A stretch of DNA of 45,351 bases from NCBI GenBank assembly GCA_024681855.1, contig JAILAB010000059.1:1-45351 (forward strand), written 5' to 3'. Source of the stretch: Elusimicrobiales bacterium (GTDB lineage: Bacteria; Elusimicrobiota; Elusimicrobia; Elusimicrobiales; UBA9959). The position numbers and the translations under genes were made by a program. The notes beneath the pieces were generated by a model. It was given only the letters and a program-made list of their open reading frames with translations, was not told the DNA's origin and searched no databases. This document shows positions 1 through 8,265 of this stretch, one piece after another (position 1 is the stretch's first letter; each line of letters begins with the position of its first letter).

Positions 1-774
1 TATGCTCCGCAGGCTCAGCCGGTCGTGGAGGCCGCCGCAGGCGGCGGCGATGCCCATAGCTATAAGAACAATGAGTCCCGCCTTGACGCAAAGGCGGCCT
101 CAATGCTGGAGCTTGCTGTTGGATATGCCTGGGATATTGAAAAAGTTCCCGGCCTTTCCATAGGCGGCAATGTGAAATTAATAAACGGATATACCGCATC
201 ATATTCCTATGACTTTATGAAGGATGGCAAGCCGGATGATTTTGATTATGACAGGGATGTTAAATCAACCTGGCAGCCTGCGGCAGACATAGGCTTGCTT
301 TGGAATTTGAATAAGTTTTTCCCTTCCTTGCCTTTGTCGTCTAAGGCAGGCATTGTGGCGCGCAATATCAATAGCCCTGAGTTTAAATATGTGTCAGGAA
401 ATAAATATAAATATGACAGCCAAATAAGGGGCGGAATCTCCGTTACTCCAATCCCATGGTGGACAATAGCTGCTGATATGGATATTACTGAAAATGACAC
501 TATGGTGGATAATTATAAGTCCCGTCAGGTGGCTTTGGGCATGGAATTTAATTTAGGGCACAGCCTTGCTTTTAATTTCCCCATAAGGGCGGGCCTTATT
601 AAAAATATAGCCGAAAGTGATTCTGACATGGCTTATTCAGCCGGATTCGGGCTTCATTTTGCGCATGTGTGCTTTGATTTTGCCGCAATCCTTTCCTCTA
701 ACAGGACTGAGTTTGACGGAAAGGACTATCCAACCCATGCCGGAGCATCGTTTACTCTTTCAGCATTATTTTAA
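1..774 (+). CDS. TraF-family outer-membrane beta-barrel protein, 3' part
   Basis: The reading frame is open from the first base of the window, so the start lies upstream and only the last 257 or so residues are visible. The pattern matches the TraF-type beta-barrel family often annotated as conjugal transfer protein TraF: repeated amphipathic strands, a GGNVKLINGY segment, an ARNINSPEF segment and WWTIAADMDIT. The chain ends in Leu-Phe, as many outer-membrane barrels do. Such proteins probably sit in the outer membrane. Their role outside conjugation is unknown, and no conjugation genes are visible here. An internal GTG at 25 is an unlikely start because the frame continues upstream of it. 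Confidence 0.6.
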   Translation, partial: YAPQAQPVVEAAAGGGDAHSYKNNESRLDAKAASMLELAVGYAWDIEKVPGLSIGGNVKLINGYTASYSYDFMKDGKPDDFDYDRDVKSTWQPAADIGLLWNLNKFFPSLPLSSKAGIVARNINSPEFKYVSGNKYKYDSQIRGGISVTPIPWWTIAADMDITENDTMVDNYKSRQVALGMEFNLGHSLAFNFPIRAGLIKNIAESDSDMAYSAGFGLHFAHVCFDFAAILSSNRTEFDGKDYPTHAGASFTLSALF

Positions 775-820
775 TTATGTTGTTTGACGTTAAAATGTAA
801 TTCTCTTTTAATTAAACTAA

Positions 821-848
821 AAGGCCTTGCGCAAGCAAGGCCTTTTTT
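821..848. terminator. Bidirectional intrinsic terminator
   Basis: A perfect 10-bp stem (AAGGCCTTGC with GCAAGGCCTT) has a 4-base loop and is followed by a T run on the plus strand. It lies between the convergent ends of the TraF-like gene (774) and the acyltransferase gene (876). T-rich sequence also follows on the minus strand, so it probably serves both. Confidence 0.85.
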
Positions 849-875
849 ATGCTTTATTTCTGGCATTTCTTAAGC

Positions 876-1988
876 TTAAAGTTTTTTGCCGTAAAGCCGG
901 TATGTCTTATATTTTTCTCCTCCAACTGCGAGTATTGTTTTATTGATCAGGTCATTGTCCTCTAGAGTCCAGGACATTTCACCCCATTTCCATCCTAAAT
1001 CGGTTGCGGAATCCATGGCCTGTTTTATCAGCAGAAGTTCCAGTCCCTTGTTTCTGTATTGTTTCTTTATTCCAAGAGTAAGCATTCTGCCGGAGTCAAT
1101 TTTCCTCATTGCCGTAAGGAAACTGAACAGGTTAAATATGTTCAGCTTGCCGTCTGCTGCTTTAAATGCAGGGTTTAGATTAGGAAGTATTAATACGAAG
1201 CCTGCCGGCTCATCGCCATACATGGCAAAATAAAGCAATTCCGGCTTTAATATTTGTTTTAATGACTTGGCCAGTTCGTCAAATTCCAGGCTGGTCATAG
1301 GCACGAAGCCCCAATTTTTCTCCCATGCCTCATTGTAAATTGCCTTAATCTTCGCAATTTCTCCGTCAATATTTTTTATGTTTGCTTTGCGTATTCTTAG
1401 GCCGTCATTATTTTTTATTATTCGGGACAAAAGTTTTGCATACCTTTCAGGCAATCCTTTTCTTGGATCTATTCTGAACGCAAACAGATCTTTTTCCTTT
1501 GAATATCCTGCCGCTTCTGTTATTTTCGGATAGTATGGCGGATTATATGGCATCATTATCATTGGAGGAAGATCATAGGCGTCCAGTAATGTTCCGCATG
1601 TTTCGTTCATTGATGGATTTACCGGGCCGATTATATTGTCAAATCCTCGTTTTCTAAGCCAGTCCTCCGCTTTTTCAAATAGGGCTTTTGCCGTGTCAGC
1701 ATTATTTTCACAATCAAAAAAACCGTAGAAGCCGCAATTGTCTCCATGGAAAGAATTATGAGCCCTGTTTATTATTGCTGCAATGCGGCCTACCGCACTG
1801 CCATCCCTGAATGCCATGAAAAGAGCCCTTTCGCCATGAAGCCAGAACGGATGTGCCGGAGAAAGAGAATGAATAATGTCTTTGATAAAGCCGTCTGTCC
1901 AGCAAGGGTCTTTTGAGAAAAAAGTGTAGGGAAATCTTGCAAAATCCTTAATCTGCCTGTCTGTTATTTCTTTTAATTCAAAATTCAT
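876..1988 (-). CDS. GNAT-like acyltransferase, possible bacterial ceramide synthase
   Basis: This 370-residue protein has a GNAT-like C-terminal half: LGIKKQYRNKG resembles the acyl-CoA-binding loop and is followed by a helix and strand pattern typical of N-acyltransferases. The middle holds a conserved block, GPVNPSMNETCG, then MMPYNPPYY. This two-part arrangement is seen in a family often annotated only as hypothetical or GNAT. It is the last gene of its operon, 16 bases after a serine-palmitoyltransferase-like gene. In Caulobacter the bacterial ceramide synthase is also a GNAT-superfamily protein encoded near serine palmitoyltransferase. An N-acyltransferase acting on a sphingoid base is therefore a reasonable proposal. 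The family fold is fairly secure; the substrate is inference. Confidence 0.6.
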   Translation of the reverse strand: MNFELKEITDRQIKDFARFPYTFFSKDPCWTDGFIKDIIHSLSPAHPFWLHGERALFMAFRDGSAVGRIAAIINRAHNSFHGDNCGFYGFFDCENNADTAKALFEKAEDWLRKRGFDNIIGPVNPSMNETCGTLLDAYDLPPMIMMPYNPPYYPKITEAAGYSKEKDLFAFRIDPRKGLPERYAKLLSRIIKNNDGLRIRKANIKNIDGEIAKIKAIYNEAWEKNWGFVPMTSLEFDELAKSLKQILKPELLYFAMYGDEPAGFVLILPNLNPAFKAADGKLNIFNLFSFLTAMRKIDSGRMLTLGIKKQYRNKGLELLLIKQAMDSATDLGWKWGEMSWTLEDNDLINKTILAVGGEKYKTYRLYGKKL

Positions 1989-2004
1989 AAATACATTTCA
2001 GCAT

Positions 2005-3210
2005 TTATTTTATGGAATGTGCTTTTGTGCCAAGCACTTTTTTTACGCCCAGCTCAAATATGTTAAGAGCTCTGTCAAGATGCTCTTTTGTATGTGTCGC
2101 GGTGGCAACTATTCGCAATAGCGCCCTGTTAGGCGGAACGGCTGGCGATATTACGGAATTTGTAAATAGACCATTGTTAAATAATACATGCCATAAATTG
2201 AAAGCCTTTTCATCATCTCCTATTATGACAGGCACTATTGGCGTCTGTGTGTGCCCAGTATCCAAGCCCATGTCCTCAAATGCTTTTTTCAGGTATGCGG
2301 CATTGTCCCAAAGCTGTTTGCGGCGCTGCGGTTCTTCCTGTATTATGTCTATTGCTTTAGATATGGAGGCAACCGGGCCTGGCGGCAGCGCTGCGGAGAA
2401 AATCATTGAGCGTGAAGTGTGGCGTATATAATGTATTATGTCAGCATCTCCAGCCGCAAAACCTCCTACAGAGGCAAATGATTTTGAGCAGGTGCCTACT
2501 ATCAGGTCAACTTCTCCATGATCGAGGCCAAAATATTCGCATGTTCCGGCGCCTGTGCTGCCAAGAACTCCGGTGGCATGAGCATCATCAACTATTGTCC
2601 TGGCTCCATATTTTTTTGCTATTTTTACTATTTCAGGCAATGGCGCAATGTCTCCTTCCATGGAGAAAACTCCGTCAATCACTATTGCTTTTCCATGGTT
2701 AGGGCCTATTTCCTGAAGCGCTCTTTCCAGGTCTTCCATGTCATTGTGGCGATATCTTTTTACTTCCCCGTGCGAAAGGCGGCATCCGTCTATTATGCTT
2801 GCGTGGTCCAGCTTGTCCAAAATCACATAATCGCCGCGGCCTATAAGCGATGAAATCACTCCTACATTCATCTGATATCCGGTAGCATAAACAAGAGCTG
2901 CTTCCCTTTTCTTAAATTTTGCTAGCTTTTTTTCAAGGTTCTGGTGAAGTATGGTGTTTCCATTGAGCAGTCTTGAGCCGGCTACGCCGGTACCGAAATC
3001 CTGCACTGCTTTTATTGCGGCAGCCTTCATTCTGGGATCATTTGCAAGGCCTAGATAATTGTTTGATCCAAGCATTATAAGTTTTTTCCCATCTATTACT
3101 ATTTCCGGGGCCTGCTCTGTTTCCAAAACTTTATAATATGGATAACGGTTTTCCGCTATAAGATCTTTGGCCTGGTGAAAATCATAGCATTTCTGAAACA
3201 AGTCTTTCAT
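2005..3210 (-). CDS. Alpha-oxoamine synthase, serine palmitoyltransferase-like
   Basis: A 401-residue PLP enzyme of the alpha-oxoamine synthase family, which condenses an amino acid with an acyl thioester. The length is normal. Visible signatures are GSNNYLGLA (about 48-56), a GTGVAGSRLLNG block (73-84), DDAHATGVLG (208-217) and the PLP-lysine motif GTCSKSFASVGG with Lys243. That last motif resembles bacterial serine palmitoyltransferases (SKSFAS-GG) more than 2-amino-3-ketobutyrate ligase or 8-amino-7-oxononanoate synthase. It lies 13 bases downstream of accC and just upstream of a GNAT-like acyltransferase, which fits lipid synthesis. The family is certain; serine palmitoyltransferase is the likeliest activity, with the ketobutyrate ligase as the main alternative. 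Confidence 0.8.
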   Translation of the reverse strand: MKDLFQKCYDFHQAKDLIAENRYPYYKVLETEQAPEIVIDGKKLIMLGSNNYLGLANDPRMKAAAIKAVQDFGTGVAGSRLLNGNTILHQNLEKKLAKFKKREAALVYATGYQMNVGVISSLIGRGDYVILDKLDHASIIDGCRLSHGEVKRYRHNDMEDLERALQEIGPNHGKAIVIDGVFSMEGDIAPLPEIVKIAKKYGARTIVDDAHATGVLGSTGAGTCEYFGLDHGEVDLIVGTCSKSFASVGGFAAGDADIIHYIRHTSRSMIFSAALPPGPVASISKAIDIIQEEPQRRKQLWDNAAYLKKAFEDMGLDTGHTQTPIVPVIIGDDEKAFNLWHVLFNNGLFTNSVISPAVPPNRALLRIVATATHTKEHLDRALNIFELGVKKVLGTKAHSIK

Positions 3211-3223
3211 AATTAATGTCTCT

Positions 3224-4582
3224 TTATTTAGTGTGTTTTGTTTTCTTCAGTAAGCTTTCTATAAATGCAGTGTCTGTTTTTCCTAAACGGTAGTCTTCGT
3301 CGTTTAAGATTCGCAGACAGAAAGCCGATGTTGTTTTTATCCCATCTGTCTCAAGCTCTCGCAATGCCCTTTCCGCGCGGCTTATGGCAAGCCGCCTGGA
3401 CGGAGCATTTATGATAATCTTTGCTAATAGACTGTCGTAGAATACTGGCAAAGAATATCCTGCGTACAGATATGTGTCAGTCCGGACGCCAAGCCCGCCT
3501 GGCAAAACTAATTTTTTTATTGTTCCGGCTTCAGGACGGAAATCTTTTTCCGGACATTCAGCGTTTATTCTAAATTCAATTGCATGTCCGTTAGGCTTTA
3601 TTTTTGTTATGCCTGGCATCGCAAGCGTTTCTCCCGCAGAAGCAAGCACCTGTTCGCGTACCAGGTCTATGCCTGTTATGGCTTCAGTAACCGGATGTTC
3701 AACCTGCAGTCTTGCGTTTACTTCCATGAAATAATGTTTTCCTTCATTATCTAAAAGAAATTCAACTGTTCCTGCCCCGATATAATTTGCGGCATTTGCA
3801 AGCTTAGCAGCTTCTTCGCTTAACTGTTCCCTTAAGGTTTCTGAAACCGCAGGCGAAGGCGATTCCTCAATTAATTTTTGGTGGCGGCGCTGAATGGAAC
3901 AGTCTCTTTCAGGGAAAACAAGCACATTACCTTTCAAATCCCTTACAAACTGCACTTCTATGTGGCGTGGCCTTTCAATGTATTTCTCAAAATACAGGCT
4001 GTTATCGCCAAATGCGGATAAAGCTTCAGAAGCCGCTATGTGAAATTCGCTTCTTAACTCCTGCTCATTGCGCGCTATGCGTATGCCTTTTCCTCCGCCG
4101 CCTGCTGAAGCTTTAATCATAACAGGAAAGCCTATCTTTAGCGCTTCCTGCTCATAATTGCTTTCTGATACGCAGCCGCTAGTGCCAGGAGTTATTGGTA
4201 TGCCTGCTTTCATTGCCATTTTTCTAGCTTCCGACTTATTGCCTAACATTCGCAATGTTTTGGCAGAAGGGCCGATGAACTTTATCCCGTTTTCATGGCA
4301 GGCTTGCGCAAAGTCCGCATTTTCTGAAAGAAAGCCGTAACCCGGGTGAATAGCATCCGCATCAGTTATTTTTGCTGCGGTAATGATAGCATCAATGTTC
4401 AGGTAACTTTTTATGGCGGAGGCGGGGCCTATGCATATAGCCTGGTCTGCCATTTTTACAGGCATGGAGGCAAAGTCTGCTTGGGAATATGCTATTACGG
4501 AGGCTATATTCATTTCCTTTAGCGTCCGTATTATTCTTACGGCTATTTCACCTCGGTTTGCTATCAATGCCTTCCTGAACAT
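3224..4582 (-). CDS. accC: Acetyl-CoA carboxylase biotin carboxylase subunit
   Basis: A 452-residue biotin carboxylase, which uses ATP and bicarbonate to carboxylate biotin on its carrier protein for malonyl-CoA synthesis. It has the expected length and domain order. The N-terminal Rossmann part begins FRKALIANRGEIAVRI. The ATP-grasp part contains KASAGGGGKGIRIA and the catalytic segment EVNARLQVEHPVTE, and the C-terminal B-C domain follows. It starts 4 bases after a zinc-ribbon protein gene, which separates it from the biotin-carrier-like gene. The nearby carrier lacks the normal biotin motif, so the true partner may be encoded elsewhere. Confidence 0.95.
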   Translation of the reverse strand: MFRKALIANRGEIAVRIIRTLKEMNIASVIAYSQADFASMPVKMADQAICIGPASAIKSYLNIDAIITAAKITDADAIHPGYGFLSENADFAQACHENGIKFIGPSAKTLRMLGNKSEARKMAMKAGIPITPGTSGCVSESNYEQEALKIGFPVMIKASAGGGGKGIRIARNEQELRSEFHIAASEALSAFGDNSLYFEKYIERPRHIEVQFVRDLKGNVLVFPERDCSIQRRHQKLIEESPSPAVSETLREQLSEEAAKLANAANYIGAGTVEFLLDNEGKHYFMEVNARLQVEHPVTEAITGIDLVREQVLASAGETLAMPGITKIKPNGHAIEFRINAECPEKDFRPEAGTIKKLVLPGGLGVRTDTYLYAGYSLPVFYDSLLAKIIINAPSRRLAISRAERALRELETDGIKTTSAFCLRILNDEDYRLGKTDTAFIESLLKKTKHTK

Positions 4583-4586
4583 ATTG

Positions 4587-6386
4587 TCAGAATCCTTCCG
4601 GAATCTCCATGTTTTTTTCTATGGCTCCTGTATTTTGCCATAGATTCACTATTACCGCAAAAATTTCATTTGTTTCTGTTTTCCCTGTTTCAGGGCTTAT
4701 TGCAGAGCTTATTAGCGAAACCCGGTAATCAGCTCCGCCAAGGTGTTCAGCTTTCCAGGAATCTATGGGCGCATATTTTACTGCGTTTTTCCCAAGCTGT
4801 TTTAATTTGGAACGAACTATCTGCCGCCGCAGAATTTCTATTGGAGGCAAGTCTTCGCGTATCTTTGAACGCTGCGCAAAGGATATGGCCTCTGCTGATG
4901 ATTTCCCTGTAATTTGCTTAAGCAGCGAAAGAGTTTTGCTTTTTTTGTCATTGCCGTCAAGGCATGCTCCAGAAGCAATTTGCAGGCTTGACTTAGCTTT
5001 GTCATTCTCTTTGTTCATAAGGAACAGCTCAGCCCTGCCATATCTGTAATCGCATTGCTGTTCAGCAGTAAGGCCTTGTCTTTCCTCAAGTTTGTCAAAT
5101 GCATCGTATGCCGCGCGTTTTCTGTTTTGTTTTGTAAGGCTGTTTGCCAGGTATATCATTGCCCAATTTATGTCTTCTTCCGGCATTTTTATCGGATATT
5201 CTTCTATGCTTTGCAATGTGTTGTCACAAGATTCAGCAGCTTTGTCATAAAGTCCTGAAAGATACTCTGCCTTGCATAAGTACGAGGAAGAAACAGGATT
5301 TGCCGGGTCTGTCATATACAGTTTTTGCGCAAGATACAATGCCTGTAAATAATCTTTTCTTGTAAGCGCTTCGTTTATCGGCTGATAAAGAGTCCATGCA
5401 TAGGGCCTTGTCCATTTGTTCTGCTCCAGTATGAAAGAAGTATAGTCATCCTCCCATTCTCCGTTGTCATTGCGCAGCTGATATTTTACCAATGCATTGC
5501 TGGAAGTCATTGAATGCACTTCTATGTTTCTGAACTCTCTTTTTCCAGAGAAATTATGCTTATTGTAATAAAGGTAATCCTCCAGCGGGCAAATGAGCTT
5601 TGAATTGCTGGAAAGCATTTTATAAGCATCCTCATATCTTCCCTGAGTAAATGCAGAAAGATAGTCTTTTGCCGCAATTGTAAGGTTCAGTTTAGGAAGA
5701 TAAGGCCTTATGATGATGTAATAAATCGCAAAACACAGGGCGATGACTAATAAAATTACCGTTATGTATGCGGATATTTTTAAAGCGGACTTGTTTGAGT
5801 AATTTTCCGGTCTGTTTTCCTGCTGGCCTGATGATTCTGACTCTTTGCTGTCCTCTGCCGCGGTTTCAGTTTCAATATTTTTTTTCTGCTCCCTTTTTGC
5901 CTGATTGTCTTTGTTTTCAGGAAAATCGCGTATTCTGCCAGGTTTGATATTTTGCGATTCAGGCTCAGATGAAGCGTCTTTGTTTTTCGGAGGATCCTGA
6001 AATACTATTTTAGGTGTTTCTTCTGAATCAGCATCTCTTTGTTTTTGCTTAGCATCTGCATTGGCTTTTCTTTTTCTGCTTGAAATTTCTTTTAGCTTCT
6101 TTCTGAAAGAATTGCCTATTTCATCCACAGCATCTTGCAGGCTTTGAATTTCAAGCTTGAATTTCGGTTTTTCTTTTTTTTCTGCTCTGCTTATAAAATT
6201 TGCTTCTGAAACATAAGGCAGCGGATTGCCGCATTTTTCACAATAATGCCTTCCGTAGTCGCTAAAGAAGCCGCATTGGCTGCATTTTACCTTTACAATC
6301 CCGCCGCACTTTCCGCAGTGTTTTGACGGAGATGAAGGAATATTGCCGCATTGGCTGCATTTTAATGTCAAGCCGTAGTTTTCCAT
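4587..6386 (-). CDS. Double zinc-ribbon membrane protein with TPR-like region
   Basis: A 599-residue protein with no recognised enzyme domain. The N-terminus holds two zinc ribbons, with Cys pairs at 10/13 and 24/27 and at 35/38 and 49/52. A charged, disordered linker follows, and one membrane segment lies near 203-226. Beyond it comes a small NTF2/DUF4878-like region (AAKDYLSAFTQGRYEDAYKM) and then helical repeats that look like TPRs. The zinc ribbons would face the cytoplasm and the repeats the periplasm if the topology is N-in. It lies between the biotin-carrier-like gene and accC with gaps of 4 to 8 bases, so it is co-transcribed with them, but its role is unknown. It might be a scaffold or envelope sensor. 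Confidence 0.65.
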   Translation of the reverse strand: MENYGLTLKCSQCGNIPSSPSKHCGKCGGIVKVKCSQCGFFSDYGRHYCEKCGNPLPYVSEANFISRAEKKEKPKFKLEIQSLQDAVDEIGNSFRKKLKEISSRKRKANADAKQKQRDADSEETPKIVFQDPPKNKDASSEPESQNIKPGRIRDFPENKDNQAKREQKKNIETETAAEDSKESESSGQQENRPENYSNKSALKISAYITVILLVIALCFAIYYIIIRPYLPKLNLTIAAKDYLSAFTQGRYEDAYKMLSSNSKLICPLEDYLYYNKHNFSGKREFRNIEVHSMTSSNALVKYQLRNDNGEWEDDYTSFILEQNKWTRPYAWTLYQPINEALTRKDYLQALYLAQKLYMTDPANPVSSSYLCKAEYLSGLYDKAAESCDNTLQSIEEYPIKMPEEDINWAMIYLANSLTKQNRKRAAYDAFDKLEERQGLTAEQQCDYRYGRAELFLMNKENDKAKSSLQIASGACLDGNDKKSKTLSLLKQITGKSSAEAISFAQRSKIREDLPPIEILRRQIVRSKLKQLGKNAVKYAPIDSWKAEHLGGADYRVSLISSAISPETGKTETNEIFAVIVNLWQNTGAIEKNMEIPEGF

Positions 6387-6394
6387 TTATTATT

Positions 6395-6772
6395 TTATTC
6401 TGGCTCTATGAAGAATAGCGGCTGCCCGTATTCAGCAGGCTGTCCGTCTTTTATCGCTATGATTTTCAGATTCCCTTTGCAAGGAGCTTTAAGAGCTTCT
6501 CGCGTTTTTCCTGTTTCAATCCAGCCCAGTTCGCTGCCTTGGCTTAATTTCATGCCTTCTGTTAAGGCATTAGTCTGCCCTGGCTGTGAAGACCTGAAAA
6601 TTCCTATGGCCGGAGCTAATACTGGCTGCAATGGAGATGAGGGAATTATGGATTCAACCGGCTCATTATTGGTTTTAAGGCTTATTTTGTTTTTGCCGCT
6701 GCGCCAGGTTATTTCTTCCAAGTCTGTGTTTTCCATCCACCTGCTTAATGCGGTCAGCATTATTACGTCCAT
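6395..6772 (-). CDS. accB: Biotin carboxyl carrier-like protein with altered biotin motif
   Basis: A 125-residue protein built like AccB. It has a variable N-terminal part, then a lipoyl/biotinyl domain from about residue 52, ending in GQPAEYGQPLFFIEPE, a very typical AccB C-terminus. The usual biotin site EAMKLMNE is replaced here by ETGKTREA. The lysine (Lys89) is kept but both flanking methionines are gone. Biotin ligase normally requires that Met-Lys-Met context, so this copy may be poorly biotinylated, carry another group or act structurally. It belongs to the same operon as accC, with a zinc-ribbon gene between. Homology to AccB is secure; carrier function is uncertain. Confidence 0.75.
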   Translation of the reverse strand: MDVIMLTALSRWMENTDLEEITWRSGKNKISLKTNNEPVESIIPSSPLQPVLAPAIGIFRSSQPGQTNALTEGMKLSQGSELGWIETGKTREALKAPCKGNLKIIAIKDGQPAEYGQPLFFIEPE

Positions 6773-6787
6773 ATATCTAGCCCTTTA

Positions 6788-7207
6788 TCAGAGTCCGGCT
6801 TCTTCCTGGTTAAAAGAACAGGGCAAAAGCTCTCCGAGAGTATGATCCTCTATTTCTTTTTCTCCGCTGTCTTTCAGATTTACAAATATAACTGGTATTT
6901 CAGGAGCGGCAAATTCGGATAGAACCTGCCTGCATGCGCCGCAAGGGGAAGATGCTTTTGCGGCTATGGCTATTGCGGCTATTTTCCTTTCGCCTTCGCT
7001 TACGGCTTTAAATATGGCAGTTCTTTCCGCACAGTTAGTGAGGCCGAAAGATGAGTTCTCTATATTGCATCCAGTATATGTTTTTCCGGAGGCTGTAAGA
7101 ACGGCAGCGCCTACCGGGTATTTTGAGTATGGGCTGTATGAAGCTTTGCGGGCTTCCACAGCCAGGCTTATCAGTTTGTCCTTTATTGCCTTCTCTATTT
7201 GTGCCAT
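6788..7207 (-). CDS. cdd: Cytidine deaminase
   Basis: A 139-residue homotetrameric-type cytidine deaminase, which converts cytidine or deoxycytidine to the uridine form in pyrimidine salvage. The zinc site is complete: Cys59 in the CAERTA motif with catalytic Glu61, and Cys89 and Cys92 in PCGACRQVL. The substrate-binding segment GCNIENSSFG precedes them. Length is normal for the short single-domain form. It sits 34 bases downstream of mtnP, so the two form a nucleoside-salvage pair. A Cys in place of His as the first ligand is normal for this subclass. Confidence 0.95.
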   Translation of the reverse strand: MAQIEKAIKDKLISLAVEARKASYSPYSKYPVGAAVLTASGKTYTGCNIENSSFGLTNCAERTAIFKAVSEGERKIAAIAIAAKASSPCGACRQVLSEFAAPEIPVIFVNLKDSGEKEIEDHTLGELLPCSFNQEEAGL

Positions 7208-7241
7208 TTGTTCCCTCCGTTTAAGTTTTTGCCTGTTTTGT

Positions 7242-8102
7242 TCAGTCTAGAATCAGACGGATTTTTTCATAAGTTTCTTTTGGAAAATTTTCTTTGTGAG
7301 TGATAAGACAGCCTTTAGTCATGCTGGCGCAAGAGTCTTTGCAGGCTGCTTTTCCTATCAGCGGAATTACGCTTATTAAGAGTTTTCTCATGTTAAGAAT
7401 GTTTACTTTCATTCTTTCGCTTACCAGCTCTTGGGAAACCTCTTCCTCTTCTTTCCATGCGTCATAGTCTGTTATCATGGAAACTGGGGCATAGCAGAAA
7501 CCTGCTTCACGGGCGAGCTTGGCTTCGGTTGCCATTGTCATGCCTATTACTGAATATCCGAGCTTCCGATGCATTTCTGATTCTGCTTTCGTTGAGAATT
7601 GAGGCCCTTCCATGCAGCAGTATGTTCCGCCAAAATGAGTTTTTATTCCTAGCTTTATGGCTTCGTCATATATGATTTTCTGTATTGCGGAGCAGAATGG
7701 ATGCGCCATTGGAACATGCCCTACTATTCCATTGCCAAAAAACGATGATATGCGCCCCTTTGTTTCGTCAACAAACTGATCGGGAATGCAAAAATGAGTG
7801 GGCGCAATTTCTTCCTTAAGTGAGCCTACTGCGCTGGCGGATATAATTGTTTTTACGCCTATTGATTTTAATGCCCACATATTTGCGCGCTGATTTATTT
7901 CCCCAGGGAGAAAAGCATGTTTTCTGCCATGGCGGGGGAGGAAAACAACTGGAATGGAGGCAAGCTTGCCGTATATCAGATTGTCTGAAGGTTTGCCGAA
8001 AGGAGTGTCTATTTCTATTTCGCGTATGTCTGTAAGTCCTTCAATCGCATAAAGTCCGGTTCCTCCTATTACTCCTATTTCAGCTATGTTTTTTTCTGAC
8101 AT
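7242..8102 (-). CDS. mtnP: S-methyl-5'-thioadenosine phosphorylase
   Basis: A 286-residue purine-phosphorylase-family enzyme that splits methylthioadenosine to adenine and methylthioribose 1-phosphate in methionine salvage. Diagnostic stretches are IGVIGGTGLY near the start, RHGRKHAFLPGEINQRAN, CCMEGPQFST, GMTMATEAKLAREA and SMITDYDAW. The Asp-containing ITDYD favours adenine substrates over guanine ones, so MTA phosphorylase is preferred to purine nucleoside phosphorylase. A longer reading frame begins five codons earlier, but a strong GAGGTGAG ribosome site lies just before the ATG at 8102, which fixes the start. It is the first gene after a terminator and probably begins a new operon with cdd. 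Confidence 0.93.
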   Translation of the reverse strand: MSEKNIAEIGVIGGTGLYAIEGLTDIREIEIDTPFGKPSDNLIYGKLASIPVVFLPRHGRKHAFLPGEINQRANMWALKSIGVKTIISASAVGSLKEEIAPTHFCIPDQFVDETKGRISSFFGNGIVGHVPMAHPFCSAIQKIIYDEAIKLGIKTHFGGTYCCMEGPQFSTKAESEMHRKLGYSVIGMTMATEAKLAREAGFCYAPVSMITDYDAWKEEEEVSQELVSERMKVNILNMRKLLISVIPLIGKAACKDSCASMTKGCLITHKENFPKETYEKIRLILD

Positions 8103-8182
8103 TTTCTCACCTCGCATAAATTCTATATCCTTATAAAGGGACGTTTTTATATTTTATAATAATAATTAGGGCATTGAAAAGA

Positions 8183-8216
8183 AAAAAGCGGTCAGAAATT
8201 TTCCTGTCCGCTTTTA
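8183..8216 (-). terminator. Intrinsic terminator after the WG-repeat gene
   Basis: A 12-bp stem with one T-T mismatch (AAAAGCGGTCAG against CTGTCCGCTTTT) lies about 50 bases beyond the WG-repeat gene. Read on the minus strand, the stem ends in a T run. It separates the upstream lipid A operon from mtnP. Confidence 0.75.
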
Positions 8217-8265
8217 TAAGAAATCCGGATCTATGTTCTTATGAAAATTTTCCGTCAGTTTCCGG

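Noticed and set aside
1-774. Evidence for a conjugative element from the TraF-like gene
   Set aside because: No other transfer, relaxase or integrase gene is visible, and this family is common outside conjugative elements.
2005-3210. 2-amino-3-ketobutyrate CoA ligase (Kbl)
   Set aside because: The PLP-lysine motif SKSFASVGG and the lipid-gene context favour serine palmitoyltransferase, and no threonine dehydrogenase gene is adjacent. Not fully excluded.
7242-8102. Purine nucleoside phosphorylase
   Set aside because: The TDYD segment and the overall pattern match methylthioadenosine phosphorylase.
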